Counted from the stretch's first letter, positions 31,802 to 41,217 are shown. The stretch: DNA of 64,000 bases from Nitrospirota bacterium (GCA_027335985.1 DAHWGX010000030.1:22778-86777), one strand, 5' to 3'. Numbers and translations: made by a program. The notes: generated from the letters alone by a model not told the origin.

Positions 31802-32710
31802 ATGGACTCAGCCGGGCGGGACCGCCTTCTTGCCGAACATATCCGGGCAAGGCCTCACCTGCGCGATATTTTTCAGTTCTATGAAAAGATAGAGGAGATC
31901 TGGAACACCTCCCGACCCGACGACCTTCTCGCCCTCGTCGACCTTCGGGACGCCTCCCTTCGCGACCGTCTTTCCCGGGGAATTCCTCTGGTCGACCGGC
32001 CCTCCTTTGCCCGTCTGGCTCTTCCCCAGACCGGCCAGCAGTTCCGCAAGCTCATGACCGTCATGCGGCAGGGGGGAGGGGAGCGGGAGCAGTACGCCAC
32101 CCGGATCGCGACTTTCATGCGGAATGGGCGGAAGTCGGAAGGGGAGGTGATTGCGGAGCTTCTGTCCCGCGAGGACGGCCATTTCGATGCGATCTCCGAA
32201 ACGATGGAAGTCCCTCGCCCGCTTTTGGTGTACCTGCTCAAGATGTCCCTGAGGATCTCCTTCGAGCGTCTTCACGAAACACTCATCGCCTTCCTGCGGA
32301 CGCTTGAATGGGAATATACCCATTGCCCCGTGTGCGGGGCGCCTCCGGTGATCGGCCAGGCGGTCTCCAACGACCGGCGACGCTATTACTGCTTCTTCTG
32401 CTCCTTTCACTGGGAATGTTCCCCGATGGCGGGATGTCCGTCCTGCGGAGAGACCGATCCCGAACTTTTCAACCTCCTCTACAAGCATCCCAACGAACAT
32501 CAGGGGATCCTGGCCTGCGAGACCTGCCGGACCTATCTCAAGATGGTGGACCAGCGGGCCGGACCGGATCTCCTCAATCCCGACATCCAGGAGGTTCTCG
32601 GCCTCCATCTCGACATGGCGGCCGGAGAGCTGGGCCTCCGGCCCCTGGGACAGCCCTTGGTCCAGGCCGAAATCATCCGACGGCCGGGCATCGACGACTA
32701 TCGGCCGTAA
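31802..32710 (+). CDS. FdhE-like formate dehydrogenase accessory protein
   Basis: 302 aa. The C-terminal half holds four CxxC pairs (CPVC, CFFC, CPSC, CETC), giving two rubredoxin-like metal sites as in FdhE. FdhE acts in maturation of formate dehydrogenase-like molybdoenzymes by binding the catalytic subunit. No formate dehydrogenase genes are in the window. It lies 18 bases after the RSH gene and is probably co-transcribed with the small membrane protein downstream. Confidence 0.82.
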   Translation: MDSAGRDRLLAEHIRARPHLRDIFQFYEKIEEIWNTSRPDDLLALVDLRDASLRDRLSRGIPLVDRPSFARLALPQTGQQFRKLMTVMRQGGGEREQYATRIATFMRNGRKSEGEVIAELLSREDGHFDAISETMEVPRPLLVYLLKMSLRISFERLHETLIAFLRTLEWEYTHCPVCGAPPVIGQAVSNDRRRYYCFFCSFHWECSPMAGCPSCGETDPELFNLLYKHPNEHQGILACETCRTYLKMVDQRAGPDLLNPDIQEVLGLHLDMAAGELGLRPLGQPLVQAEIIRRPGIDDYRP

Positions 32711-32754
32711 GCGGGAAAAAATCCGGGCACGATCGACACAGCGAAAGGACATCC

Positions 32755-32988
32755 ATGGACGATACACCAAGCATTCCCAACATGATCGCCAACTATTCGA
32801 TCATCATCGCCGGTCTTGTCATGACGGTCTTCATCATCTCGGCCAGCTTCTATTTCATCGTGCGCCGGGAGAAGATCCTGAACAAACGCTTTCCTCCGGA
32901 GGAGCGGACGGTGGATCCATGGGGCTATCCTCTTGAGGACAAAGCAAAAGACAAGAAGAAAAATTCTCCTGACGACCAAGGCGCTTGA
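32755..32988 (+). CDS. Small single-pass membrane protein
   Basis: 77 aa. After about 12 polar residues comes one hydrophobic helix (residues ~13-34, ending Y-F-I-V-R-R-E), then a charged cytosolic tail with W-G-Y-P-L-E-D and many Lys. ATG 32755 is preceded by gaaagga. The single helix with a short acidic/basic tail recalls small subunits of membrane oxidoreductases, but I cannot assign a family. Its end overlaps the -35 box of the hrcA promoter. Confidence 0.7.
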   Translation: MDDTPSIPNMIANYSIIIAGLVMTVFIISASFYFIVRREKILNKRFPPEERTVDPWGYPLEDKAKDKKKNSPDDQGA

Positions 32989-33013
32989 CAGCTTTTCCCC
33001 ATCCTGATATATT
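32985..33013 (+). promoter_or_regulatory. Sigma-70 promoter of the hrcA heat-shock operon
   Basis: Consensus TTGACA (32985-32990), exactly 17 bases, then TATATT (33008-33013). It runs into the CIRCE operator, so HrcA binding would cover the transcription start. Confidence 0.92.
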
Positions 33014-33014
33014 T

Positions 33015-33041
33015 TTAGCACTCAATGTTTTCGAGTGCTAA
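33015..33041 (+). promoter_or_regulatory. CIRCE operator
   Basis: Perfect TTAGCACTC-N9-GAGTGCTAA inverted repeat, one base after the -10 box and 20 bases before the hrcA start. This is the known binding site of the HrcA repressor, so the hrcA-grpE-dnaK-dnaJ operon should be autoregulated and released on heat or misfolding stress. Confidence 0.97.
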
Positions 33042-33061
33042 TTCGTGAGGGGAGAGGCGTA

Positions 33062-34162
33062 GTGGACAGGTCGGAATTCAGGGAGGAGCTGGATCAGAAA
33101 AAGTGGCAGGTCCTCTCCGCGACCGTTTCGGGATATATCCGGTCCGCTCTTCCGGTCGGGTCGCAATTCGTGACCCGGTCCTACGGATTGCCGTACTCTC
33201 CCGCCACCATCCGAAACATCATGAGCACCCTCGAGGAGATGGGATACCTGTCCCATCCCCATACCTCGGCCGGCCGCGTCCCGACGGAAAAAGGCTTCCG
33301 ATACTTCGTGGACCATTCGGATTTCGAAAAGACGGAATTCGCCGAGTGGGGAGATCTCGCACGGGGAATCGACCTCCTCCTTTCCAACTCCTCCCTGTCC
33401 GATTTCAGCGAAGTTCTGTCGAAGGTAGTCGATCAGGTCGGCCGGACCTCCGGCTATGCCGTCTTTCTTGTGGAGACCGGGACCCTCGGTGATGTCCGGG
33501 TCGTCGGTGTCGAGTCGGTCCCTCTTTCGGGACGACAGGCGCTCCTGGTCGTCATCCTCGAGACGGGACACCTCCTGAAGAAAACCTTCGTCTATCCGGA
33601 GGGAATCGGATGGATCGAGTTCCGGAAGATCGTCGCCAAGTTGAACAGGGCGGGACGGTTCCGGACTCTATCGGAGTTCAGGGACGCCCTTCTGTCCGAA
33701 ATGGAAGGACTGTCAACGGCATGGGAGGCGGTTGTCCGTGAGCTGGAGCGCCTGGGCGGAACGCCCGATGTCAAGCTGTTCGGCGCCTCCCGGTTTGTTC
33801 GCGATCCCGAATTCGCCAGGGCCGGCGATCTCGAGTCGGTCTTTCATGCCTTCGAGGAACAGGTTTCCCTGTACGGGCTTCTGAGAAAGCGCTTCGAGGG
33901 GCAGGGCCTTTCGGTCTCGATCGGTTCCGAGAACGAGCTTCCGGGGCTCGAGGTTTGTGCCCTCGTCTCGGTTCCCCTCGTTCGCTCGGGGGCTTGGTAC
34001 GGGACCATCGGGGTGGTCGGACCTGTGCGGATGGATTATGGTCAGGTGATTCCCCTGATGTCCCGGCTGTCGGGACGCCTCAATGACTGGCTGGTCGGCT
34101 TCGCCGAAGAACGAGCCGCTTCGTCGGGAACGACAGGTCGGCAGAATGGAAAGGATCTTTGA
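33062..34162 (+). CDS. hrcA: Heat-inducible transcription repressor HrcA
   Basis: 366 aa. An N-terminal winged helix (L-S-A-T-V-S-G-Y-I, P-V-G-S, Y-G-L-P-Y-S-P-A-T-I-R-N) is followed by the GAF-like dimerisation and effector domain. The GTG at 33062 follows gaggggaga. The open frame begins inside the CIRCE repeat, which would be a non-genic start. It represses from the CIRCE site directly upstream, with GroEL as the usual co-factor. Confidence 0.96.
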   Translation: MDRSEFREELDQKKWQVLSATVSGYIRSALPVGSQFVTRSYGLPYSPATIRNIMSTLEEMGYLSHPHTSAGRVPTEKGFRYFVDHSDFEKTEFAEWGDLARGIDLLLSNSSLSDFSEVLSKVVDQVGRTSGYAVFLVETGTLGDVRVVGVESVPLSGRQALLVVILETGHLLKKTFVYPEGIGWIEFRKIVAKLNRAGRFRTLSEFRDALLSEMEGLSTAWEAVVRELERLGGTPDVKLFGASRFVRDPEFARAGDLESVFHAFEEQVSLYGLLRKRFEGQGLSVSIGSENELPGLEVCALVSVPLVRSGAWYGTIGVVGPVRMDYGQVIPLMSRLSGRLNDWLVGFAEERAASSGTTGRQNGKDL

Positions 34163-34719
34163 TGACAGAGGATTTTGAGCCTTTGATTGATCCGTCGGGA
34201 CAGGAAGCGCCGGAAGGAGGGACCTCCGGAGTCCAGGATCAACCCGAGGACGCCTCCCCGCAGTCTCGGGAAGCCGAGGAGTGGAAGGACAAGTATGTCC
34301 GGCTTCTGGCGGATTTCGACAACAACAGGAAACGAACGGCCCGGGATCTCGAAGAGGCCCGCAAGTTCGCCAACGAATCCCTTCTGAGAGCCTTTCTTCC
34401 CGTCCTGGACAATCTCGATCGGGCCCTGCAGCATGTGGAGGCCCGGGATGTGGCGGAAAATGCCGAGTACAAGGCGCTCGTCGAAGGAGTCCGGCTGACC
34501 CAGAAGCAGTTTCTCGAGCTTCTGGAGAAAAATCACGTGACTCGGGTTCCTGCCGCGGGGGTTCCGTTCGATCCCGAAATCCACGAGGCCGTCGGGTATA
34601 CTGAAAGCGATTCCGTCCCGGAAGGTGCCGTTGCCGACGTCTACCAGGAGGGATACCGGATCCATAACAGGCTGATTCGTCCGTCCATGGTGACGGTCTC
34701 GAAGGGAAGGAGTTCCTGA
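34162..34719 (+). CDS. grpE: Nucleotide exchange factor GrpE
   Basis: 185 aa. An acidic, disordered N-terminus (~40 residues) leads into a long coiled coil (L-A-D-F-D-N-N-R-K-R), and the C-terminal beta domain has P-F-D-P-E-I-H-E-A-V-G. ATG 34162 overlaps the hrcA stop (TGATG). GrpE releases ADP from DnaK. Confidence 0.96.
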   Translation: MTEDFEPLIDPSGQEAPEGGTSGVQDQPEDASPQSREAEEWKDKYVRLLADFDNNRKRTARDLEEARKFANESLLRAFLPVLDNLDRALQHVEARDVAENAEYKALVEGVRLTQKQFLELLEKNHVTRVPAAGVPFDPEIHEAVGYTESDSVPEGAVADVYQEGYRIHNRLIRPSMVTVSKGRSS

Positions 34720-34808
34720 AGGCCTGAAGGTACGACCAGCGAATGCGGACGGCAGGGAACAGGACCTGCCAGAAATACATATCATTCTATCGCGAAAGGA
34801 TTACATCT

Positions 34809-36734
34809 ATGAGCAAGATAATCGGGATCGATCTGGGAACGACGAACTCCGTTGTATGCATCATGGAAGGGGGAGAGCCGGTGGTGATCCCGAACCAGGA
34901 GGGGTCGCGGATCACGCCGTCGGTGGTGGCCTTTACCGACAAGGGAGAGATTCTGGTTGGCCAGGTGGCCAAGCGCCAGGCGATCACCAACCCCGAGAAT
35001 ACCATCTACTCCGTAAAGCGGTTGATCGGGCGGAAGTACAACGCCGACGAGGTCGTCCACGCCATGAAGCGCCTTCCGTACAAGGTGGTTGCCGGCCCCA
35101 ACGGCGACGCCTATGTCGAGATCCGGGGCAAACAGTACTCCCCGGCCGAAATCTCCGCCAAGATCCTCATGAAGCTCAAGCAGGCGGCCGAAGACTATCT
35201 GGGCGAAAAGGTGACGGATGCCGTCATCACCGTGCCGGCCTACTTCAACGACGCACAGAGGCAGGACACCAAAAACGCCGGCGCCATCGCAGGGCTGAAC
35301 GTCCTCCGGATCATCAACGAGCCGACGGCCGCCTCCCTGGCCTACGGCCTCGACAGCAAGAAGGAAGAGAAGATCGCGGTCTACGACCTCGGAGGGGGAA
35401 CCTTCGACATCTCGATCCTCGAAATTGGCGAAGGGGTCTTTGAGGTGAAGTCGACCAACGGGGACACCTATCTTGGAGGCGACGACTTCGACACCGCCCT
35501 CATCGACTTTATCGTGGCCTCCTATCTCCAGGAGTCCGGGATCGATCTCAAGAAGGACAAGATGGCCCTCCAGCGCCTGAAAGAGGCCGCCGAAAAGGCC
35601 AAGATCGAGCTCTCCACCGTCATGGAGACTGAGGTGAACCTCCCCTTCATCACCGCCGACGCCTCCGGGCCCAAGCACCTCGTCATGAAGATCTCCCGCT
35701 CCAAGCTCGAGCAGCTCACCGACGGTCTGGTAAGCCATTCGCTCGATCCGGTGAAGAAGGCCCTCTCCGATGCCGGACTTTCGGCCTCCAACATCGACGA
35801 GGTGGTCCTGGTCGGAGGGCAGACCCGCATGCCCAAGGTTCAGGAAACGGTCAAGAAGTTCTTCGGGAAGGAGCCTCACAAGGGGGTGAACCCCGATGAG
35901 GTTGTGGCCATTGGTGCGGCCATCCAGGGCGCGGTCTTGAAGGGCGACGTGAAGGACGTGCTCCTTCTGGATGTGACGCCCCTCTCCCTGGGCCTCGAGA
36001 CGCTGGGAGGGGTCTTCACCAAGCTGATCGAACGGAACACCACCATCCCCGCCAAGCGGAGCCAGGTCTTCACGACCGCCGCCGACAACCAGAACTCGGT
36101 GACCATCAAGGTTTTCCAGGGGGAGCGAGAGATGGCGGCCGACAACAAGCTTCTGGGAGAGTTCGACCTTGCGGGCATCCCTTCCGCACCCCGGGGCGTT
36201 CCCCAGGTCGAGGTGACCTTCGACATCGACTCCAACGGAATCGTCCATGTGAGCGCCAAGGACAAGGGGACCGGCAAGGAACAGTCGATCCGGATCACCG
36301 CCCAGGGCGGCCTCTCCAAGGAGGAGGTGGACCGCCTGATTCGCGAGGCGGAGTCCCATGCCGCCGAAGATCACAAGCGCCGAGAGAAGATCGAGACCCG
36401 GAACAATCTCGAGAACATGATCTATTCCATGGAGAAGTCTCTGGGAGAAATCTCGGAGAAGATCTCCGATGTGGAAAGAGGGCAGTTCCGGGAGGCGCTG
36501 GAGGCCGCCCGCGGAAAGCTCGCCTCCGAGAGCATCGAGGAGCTCAAGGAAGCCCTTTCGACTCTCGAGAAGGAGTCCCACAAGCTGGCCGATCTCGTCT
36601 ACAAGAATGCGCAGGCGGCCGGCGCCGGAGCGGCCGGTGCCCCCGGCGGGGAAGCCCCCGGTGCGGGAGCGGGCCCCACGGGCGAGAATGTGGTCGACGC
36701 CGAATACGAGGATGTGAAAAAGAACCCCTCCTGA
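34809..36734 (+). CDS. dnaK: Molecular chaperone DnaK
   Basis: 641 aa. It begins [14 protein letters not shown], with D-L-G-G-G-T-F-D in the ATPase domain and [11 protein letters not shown] in the substrate-binding domain. A Gly/Ala/Pro tail ends in the family EEVD-like acidic region (D-A-E-Y-E-D-V-K-K). The ATG follows gcgaaagga. A long antisense frame covers the same bases and is a composition artefact. Confidence 0.98.
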   Translation: MSKIIGIDLGTTNSVVCIMEGGEPVVIPNQEGSRITPSVVAFTDKGEILVGQVAKRQAITNPENTIYSVKRLIGRKYNADEVVHAMKRLPYKVVAGPNGDAYVEIRGKQYSPAEISAKILMKLKQAAEDYLGEKVTDAVITVPAYFNDAQRQDTKNAGAIAGLNVLRIINEPTAASLAYGLDSKKEEKIAVYDLGGGTFDISILEIGEGVFEVKSTNGDTYLGGDDFDTALIDFIVASYLQESGIDLKKDKMALQRLKEAAEKAKIELSTVMETEVNLPFITADASGPKHLVMKISRSKLEQLTDGLVSHSLDPVKKALSDAGLSASNIDEVVLVGGQTRMPKVQETVKKFFGKEPHKGVNPDEVVAIGAAIQGAVLKGDVKDVLLLDVTPLSLGLETLGGVFTKLIERNTTIPAKRSQVFTTAADNQNSVTIKVFQGEREMAADNKLLGEFDLAGIPSAPRGVPQVEVTFDIDSNGIVHVSAKDKGTGKEQSIRITAQGGLSKEEVDRLIREAESHAAEDHKRREKIETRNNLENMIYSMEKSLGEISEKISDVERGQFREALEAARGKLASESIEELKEALSTLEKESHKLADLVYKNAQAAGAGAAGAPGGEAPGAGAGPTGENVVDAEYEDVKKNPS

Positions 36735-36744
36735 GACCCGACCC

Positions 36745-36781
36745 GGGCGGAAAGGGGGTTCCCCTCTCCGCCCTTGTTTTT
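36745..36781 (+). terminator. Intrinsic terminator or attenuator between dnaK and dnaJ
   Basis: Stem GGGCGGA (36745-36751) / TCCGCCC (36767-36773) with an inner GGGGG/CCCC pairing, followed by ttgttttt. It would reduce transcription of dnaJ relative to dnaK unless read through. Confidence 0.72.
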
Positions 36782-36816
36782 CAACCGGATATTTTTAAGA
36801 CGGGAAGGACGCTCTG

Positions 36817-37932
36817 TTGGCATCGAAGGACTTTTACGGCGTGCTGGGGGTGTCCCGGAACGCCTCGGCGGACGAGATCAAGAAGGCCTACCGGAAGCTG
36901 GCCATGCAGTACCATCCGGACAGGAATCCCGGCGACAAGGCGGCCGAAGCCCAGTTCAAGCTGATCAACGAGGCCTACGAGGTTCTGGGGGATCCGCAGA
37001 AGCGTCAGGTCTACGATTCGGGCGGGGGCTCCGGCTTCTTCGAGGGCTTCGACGGGGGCTTTGCCCGCGGCGGAGGAGGGGGAAACTTCGGGGATGTCTT
37101 CTCCGAGGTCCTGAACGAGTTTTTCGGAGGGGGCCAGTCGGGAGGGCGCCAGCAGGGGGAGCACATCCTCCGCCAGGTGGAGCTGTCCTTCGAGGATGCC
37201 GCTCTCGGCAAGGAGATCTCCATCAAGCTGGCCCGCTGGGAAACCTGCTCCCCCTGTTCGGGAAACGGCTCGAAGAACGGGAAGGCGGTGACGGTTTGCT
37301 CCGCCTGCCGGGGAACCGGCTTCGTCCGGATCCAGCAGGGGTTTTTCCATGTCCAGAAAACATGCGGTACCTGTGGGGGCGAGGGGCGCGTGATCACCGA
37401 AATCTGTCCCAACTGCTCCGGAAAGGGCCGCATCTCCGTCGACCGGACCATCACCCGCTCCATTCCGGCGGGAGTGCAGACGGGAATGCGCGTCCGGATA
37501 GCGGGGGAGGGCCATGCCGGCATCGGCGGCGGTCCTCCCGGCGACCTCTATCTCGATGTGGTCGTCCGTCCCCACAGCGTCTTTACGCGGGAGGGGGACG
37601 ATCTGGTCATCGACAAGAATCTGACCCTGACCCAGGCTATCTTCGGAACGACCCTCGAGATCCCGACCCTCGGGGCCCCCTACCCGATGAAGGTCGATCC
37701 GGGGATCCAGCCGGGGACGGTCCGGAGGGTCCGGGGCAAGGGAATCGCCAACCCCCAGAGCCGGGGGCTCGGCGATCTCGTCATCCGCTTCAACGTCGAG
37801 ATCCCCACTCGACTCACCCGGGAGCAGCGGGAGGCGCTCGAACGCTACGCCGAAGTGTCGGGGGAGGCCGCGGCCGGTCAGGCAGGGGGAGACGGCGGGC
37901 TCTTTTCCAAGGTGAAATCGATCTTTGAGTGA
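36817..37932 (+). CDS. dnaJ: Chaperone DnaJ
   Basis: 371 aa with a TTG start behind gggaagga. It has the J-domain with H-P-D (Y-H-P-D-R-N-P-G-D), a Gly/Phe-rich linker, and four zinc-finger repeats ([32 protein letters not shown]). The two C-terminal substrate-binding domains follow. It stimulates DnaK ATPase and is the last chaperone of the operon. Confidence 0.97.
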   Translation: MASKDFYGVLGVSRNASADEIKKAYRKLAMQYHPDRNPGDKAAEAQFKLINEAYEVLGDPQKRQVYDSGGGSGFFEGFDGGFARGGGGGNFGDVFSEVLNEFFGGGQSGGRQQGEHILRQVELSFEDAALGKEISIKLARWETCSPCSGNGSKNGKAVTVCSACRGTGFVRIQQGFFHVQKTCGTCGGEGRVITEICPNCSGKGRISVDRTITRSIPAGVQTGMRVRIAGEGHAGIGGGPPGDLYLDVVVRPHSVFTREGDDLVIDKNLTLTQAIFGTTLEIPTLGAPYPMKVDPGIQPGTVRRVRGKGIANPQSRGLGDLVIRFNVEIPTRLTREQREALERYAEVSGEAAAGQAGGDGGLFSKVKSIFE

Positions 37933-37962
37933 GTCTGATCCCTTCCATTTCGGGAAAGGGCC

Positions 37963-38757
37963 ATGAGCGGTCCGGCCCTTTTCTGGATCGGAGGGGAGGA
38001 CCGGATCGTGGACAGCCCGGATGGGCTTCTCCTTGAGCCTGGGCCGATCCTGTCGCGCCACCTCGAAAAAAGCCTCCGGACGAAAGTGGGGGACGTTTTC
38101 CGATTTGTCGACCCGGAGCGTCCGGAGCGCCTCTACCGCGGCTCGGTCGCCGGCCTCTCTCCTCTTCGGATTCTCCTCGATTCCGGGGGCCTCCCGGAGT
38201 CGGACCTGTCTTTGGGTGGGCGCCCCTTCGATCTGGCCGTGGGTCTCCTGAAGGGAGAGTCCTACGAGGACCTGATTGAACCGGCGGCCTGTCTCGGTGT
38301 GCGGCGTCTTGTGGTCCTGTCGGCCGACCGTTCCCAGGCGCGCTGGTCGATCGAGCAGTTTGAGCGAAAACGGCCCCGCTTCGAGGCCAAGGTCCGGGAG
38401 GCGAGCCAGCTGGCGGGGCGCCCGGACCGGATGGGCCTCGTTCCCCCATGCACCCTCTCCGGGCTTCTGGAGAGTCGGGAGGGGGCTTTTGTCCTGTTCT
38501 TCGACGAGGATCCCTCCGCCGGTTCCCTTCGGGAGGCGCTGGAAGCCGCGGAAGAAAGCCCTTCGCTCCTTGCCGTCACGGGGCCGGAGGGGGGATGGTC
38601 GGAGCGGGAACGGGGTCTTTTCCGGGAGTTCGAAAAAACGAAAAACGGGTGCCGGGCGAGCCTCGGAAGACGGATTCTTCCCGGACGTCTGGCTCCCGTC
38701 GTCGTGGCGGGGGTCCTGTCCCTGTGGTCTGATCCCGAAAAAAGGAGCACCGAATGA
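37963..38757 (+). CDS. rsmE: 16S rRNA (uracil-1498-N3)-methyltransferase
   Basis: 264 aa. An N-terminal PUA-like part (R-S-T/K-V-G-D-x-F-R-F-V-D) precedes the SPOUT domain with V-T-G-P-E-G-G-W-S-E-x-E and L-G-R-R-I-L-P. It methylates U1498 in the decoding region. Following dnaJ is its usual location. It overlaps the next gene by 4 bases. Confidence 0.93.
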   Translation: MSGPALFWIGGEDRIVDSPDGLLLEPGPILSRHLEKSLRTKVGDVFRFVDPERPERLYRGSVAGLSPLRILLDSGGLPESDLSLGGRPFDLAVGLLKGESYEDLIEPAACLGVRRLVVLSADRSQARWSIEQFERKRPRFEAKVREASQLAGRPDRMGLVPPCTLSGLLESREGAFVLFFDEDPSAGSLREALEAAEESPSLLAVTGPEGGWSERERGLFREFEKTKNGCRASLGRRILPGRLAPVVVAGVLSLWSDPEKRSTE

Positions 38758-39224
38758 TCGGCCGGCGGATCCTGGCCTTCTGTCTTGATCTCTTCTCGGC
38801 CCTTTTTCTGTCCGAGGGGGGGCTCGCGCTCCTTCGTCGGGAAATCCTGGCCGGAACCGAACCGGACGATCCTTTCGATCCCCTCCGGCAATGGGCCCTG
38901 TCATCCCTCCATCCTCTTTCCGTTCTGGCGGGACTCTTTTTTTACTTTTTCCTTTTCTGGGCCGTCTCCTCCGAAACGCCGGGGCAGTCCCTCTTCGGGC
39001 TCACCGTCATCCGGGAGACGGAGGATGGGAGCCGGATCCGGATCGGGGTCCGCAAGGCCCTCGAGCGGACCCTTCTCTTCCTCCTCTCCTTTGTCTCTCT
39101 GGGGCTGGGTTTCGTGGCCGCCCTGGCCAACGACCGGAGGCTTGCCCTCCACGACTGCCTCTCCGGGACCCGGGTGGTCAGGGAGCGTTCCCCCTCTTCT
39201 CCCAGGCCAGCAGAGCTTCCCTGA
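38754..39224 (+). CDS. RDD-family membrane protein
   Basis: 156 aa with three to four hydrophobic helices. The family traits are R-R-I-L-A-F-C-L-D-L near the N-terminus, P-G-Q-S-L-F-G-L-x-V in the loop, and a C-terminal D-R-R-L-A-L-H-D-C-L-S-G-T-R-V-V. RDD proteins are poorly understood inner-membrane proteins, some linked to Na+/H+ exchange. It is translationally coupled to rsmE (ATGA). Confidence 0.85.
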   Translation: MIGRRILAFCLDLFSALFLSEGGLALLRREILAGTEPDDPFDPLRQWALSSLHPLSVLAGLFFYFFLFWAVSSETPGQSLFGLTVIRETEDGSRIRIGVRKALERTLLFLLSFVSLGLGFVAALANDRRLALHDCLSGTRVVRERSPSSPRPAELP

Positions 39225-39457
39225 TTCAGGAACGGTCCAAGGAATTTCTTCGCCTTCTTTTTGCGATGAACATCGCCGAAGATCCTTTTACATATTCCTC
39301 GGCCCTGTCCCACACACTCGACTTGGCACGGCGATATTCCTTGTCCTCCTACGATGCTTCCTATCTTGAACTATCACTTAGGAGAGGTATTCCTCTTGCG
39401 ACACTGGACAGAGATTTGCAAAAAGCTGTCGAACTGTCGGGCGGTAGCCTTTTCTAA
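39221..39457 (+). pseudogene. VapC-type PIN-domain toxin, C-terminal fragment
   Basis: The last 78 codons of a PIN protein survive: E-F-L-R-L-L, H-T-L-D-L-A-R-R-Y-S-L-S-S-Y-D-A-S-Y-L-E-L-S, G-I-P-L-A-T-L-D-R-D-L. The central catalytic Asp residues of the last third are present. The first part, with the initial Asp, and any antitoxin gene are missing. It sits at the 3' end of the heat-shock operon with no start of its own, so it is a relic. Confidence 0.75.
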
Positions 39458-39567
39458 TCTGAACTTCCAAAAGTGAAAAGGGCCAATAAAGGCGGCAGAT
39501 CAGTCGATCCTTCCTTTTTTGACCCTTTTTGTCTCTGACTCATTGGGCGAATGCGATCCGGAGGAAA

Positions 39568-40016
39568 TTACAACGCATATGGATGTGGGCATATAGGGAA
39601 ATCGATTCCGTAATCGACGGATAAGTCCCCCCTTCGAAGATAACTTTTTGTGAGGACGGAGCGGAAGTCCTTCTGGAGGGGATAGAGAAAGATGTCCTTG
39701 AAGGGGTGGGCGTACTGATTTTTGCCGTCGAGCTTTGCGTCCCATCAGAAGGAACCGCCGCGCAATGGGGGGATTCCCCCGCAAGAATGGATCACCTGGG
39801 TGAATATGGTGAAATTGGAATAATTTCCCACTGTGTCTCTGGAAAGAGGCGCGGGATAAGCGTATCGAGAGTATCCACCGGAAAGCGTAGGGATAGAGGA
39901 CCTTGTTCCGGAATCCCCCTCTTGTTCACTGAAGCCGCCCCCCAACTTCGAATCGCTGACCCACGACCCTCCTGCGATCCGGCGGGCTTCATGAGGGCGC
40001 AGATCCCCGTCGACAA
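39568..40016 (-). pseudogene. Decayed gene of unknown family
   Basis: Two minus-strand frames together read protein-like sequence. An upstream piece (within 39792-40016) includes F-P-V-D-T-L-D-T-L-I-P-R-L-F-P-E-T-Q-W-E. A downstream piece (39568-39744), with no start codon, includes L-D-G-K-N-Q-Y-A-H-P-F-K-D-I-F-L and Y-L-R-R-G-D-L-S-V-D-Y-G-I-D-F-P. Stops and at least one frameshift separate them. I do not recognise the family. The rest of the 39.46-40.16 kb gap shows no other gene. Confidence 0.4.
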
Positions 40017-40165
40017 GACTCTCCCGGTTTGCCGGAAGGGTGTGACCCGGCGCCGGGGTGAACATATTTTTCAATCCTGCTAAACTCTTGATCGACTTCT
40101 TCCGAAGAGTCTTCCGGAGAACGGGAATGTCCGGACGGGCGTGTTCAACCCTTGGAGGGCGTGCG

Positions 40166-40837
40166 ATGGCGTCGAAAGCGCAACGTAGTTTCTTTCGTGG
40201 TTTGGCCGGGAGGGCGGGAGCCCTTCTTTTCGCGATTCTTCTGGGGGCCGGCCTCTCTTTTCCCGATGCCGGCCGGGCCGCGAGTTCCGGTCCGGGGGTC
40301 TGGGACTTCATGGTCTACGGGAACTACGACCTCGTCTCTCCGAATTCGGGAGGGGCGGTGTCGAATTTTCCTTCCGGAACGACGTCGCCGGCCTGGAACA
40401 AGATCTTCAACGACAACGGCTACGGGGGCGGCGTGGGGGTCGCTTATTGGTTCAGCGACGTCTGGGCCGTGCGGGCGATGGCCCAGACGGACCTCTTCAC
40501 GACGCCCTCCACCTACGGGGGCGGATCGACCCAATCTTCCGCCTTCACGGGCGGGGTCGAGGCGAAGCTCCTCGGAAATGCGGAATACTATCTTTATGCC
40601 GTCATCGACGCCGGGGGAGCCTTCGAGGCGAACATGCCGGGCCAGGGTTTCTTCGGCAAGACCACCGCCAGTTCCTGGACCACTTATGTGGACGCCGGAC
40701 TGGGTCTCAATCTGAGCTGGGTCTTCCTTGAAGCGAAGGTCGCCTACCTGCCCCAGGCCCTGGCCGGAGGGGTGTCGGGCGGGTACGGGCAGAACCCCTT
40801 CTGGTATGTTCCCCTCACAGCCGGGTTCAATTTTTGA
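40166..40837 (+). CDS. Outer-membrane beta-barrel protein
   Basis: 223 aa. ATG 40166 follows ggaggg, and a signal peptide (basic start, hydrophobic core at residues ~13-28, probable cleavage after G-R-A-A) precedes alternating hydrophobic strands typical of a small barrel. The final residue is Phe (G-F-N-F), the outer-membrane insertion signal. No family assignment beyond OmpW/OmpA-like barrels. It is single and flanked by gaps. Confidence 0.78.
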   Translation: MASKAQRSFFRGLAGRAGALLFAILLGAGLSFPDAGRAASSGPGVWDFMVYGNYDLVSPNSGGAVSNFPSGTTSPAWNKIFNDNGYGGGVGVAYWFSDVWAVRAMAQTDLFTTPSTYGGGSTQSSAFTGGVEAKLLGNAEYYLYAVIDAGGAFEANMPGQGFFGKTTASSWTTYVDAGLGLNLSWVFLEAKVAYLPQALAGGVSGGYGQNPFWYVPLTAGFNF

Positions 40838-40997
40838 AGTGGCGGAGAACGGGCGACATCGCCCTGGAAACGAAAAAAGGACCGCCAGCCGACGGGATCT
40901 GGCAGGGAAGCCGTAAAGATCTCTGCCTTCTTATTGGTTCGGGTTGTGCAAGAGGCCGCAAAATTGGCCCTGTGGTCTCGGGAGACGGGAGGAGGAA

Positions 40998-41093
40998 ATG
41001 AAAGGAACACGCGTCGGCCTGGTTTTCTTTTCCTTCATTTTTATCATGCTGTTGACGAGTTCCACTCCGGCCTGGTTCCCCGACAAGCTGTAA
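40998..41093 (+). CDS. Tiny secreted peptide
   Basis: A 31-codon frame with an excellent ribosome binding site (ggaggaa directly before the ATG). It reads M-K-G-T-R-V, a hydrophobic core (G-L-V-F-F-S-F-I-F-I-M-L-L) and a possible cleavage site (S-T-P-A-W), which leaves only a handful of mature residues. This could be a secreted peptide, a leader, or the remains of a longer gene. The rest of the 40.84-41.22 kb gap holds nothing I recognise. Confidence 0.45.
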   Translation: MKGTRVGLVFFSFIFIMLLTSSTPAWFPDKL

Positions 41094-41217
41094 CGGGAAG
41101 ACAAGGACCTCTGGCGCCTTCCTCTTCACAGACGCTTCCGCTCAATCCTCACCTCCAATCCCCTCTGACGGGTTCGCCGAATGCTTAATCACGCTGGTAG
41201 GGGGGATCAATGTCTTT

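Noticed and set aside
34782..36581. 599-codon open frame antisense to dnaK
   Set aside because: It mirrors a certain gene in G+C-rich DNA with biased third positions. Similar antisense frames cover recJ, argS, the RSH gene and the ABC genes, and none shows a family motif or a good start.
39706..40083. 125-codon plus-strand frame
   Set aside because: No ribosome binding site, odd composition, and it is antisense to the more protein-like decayed frames.
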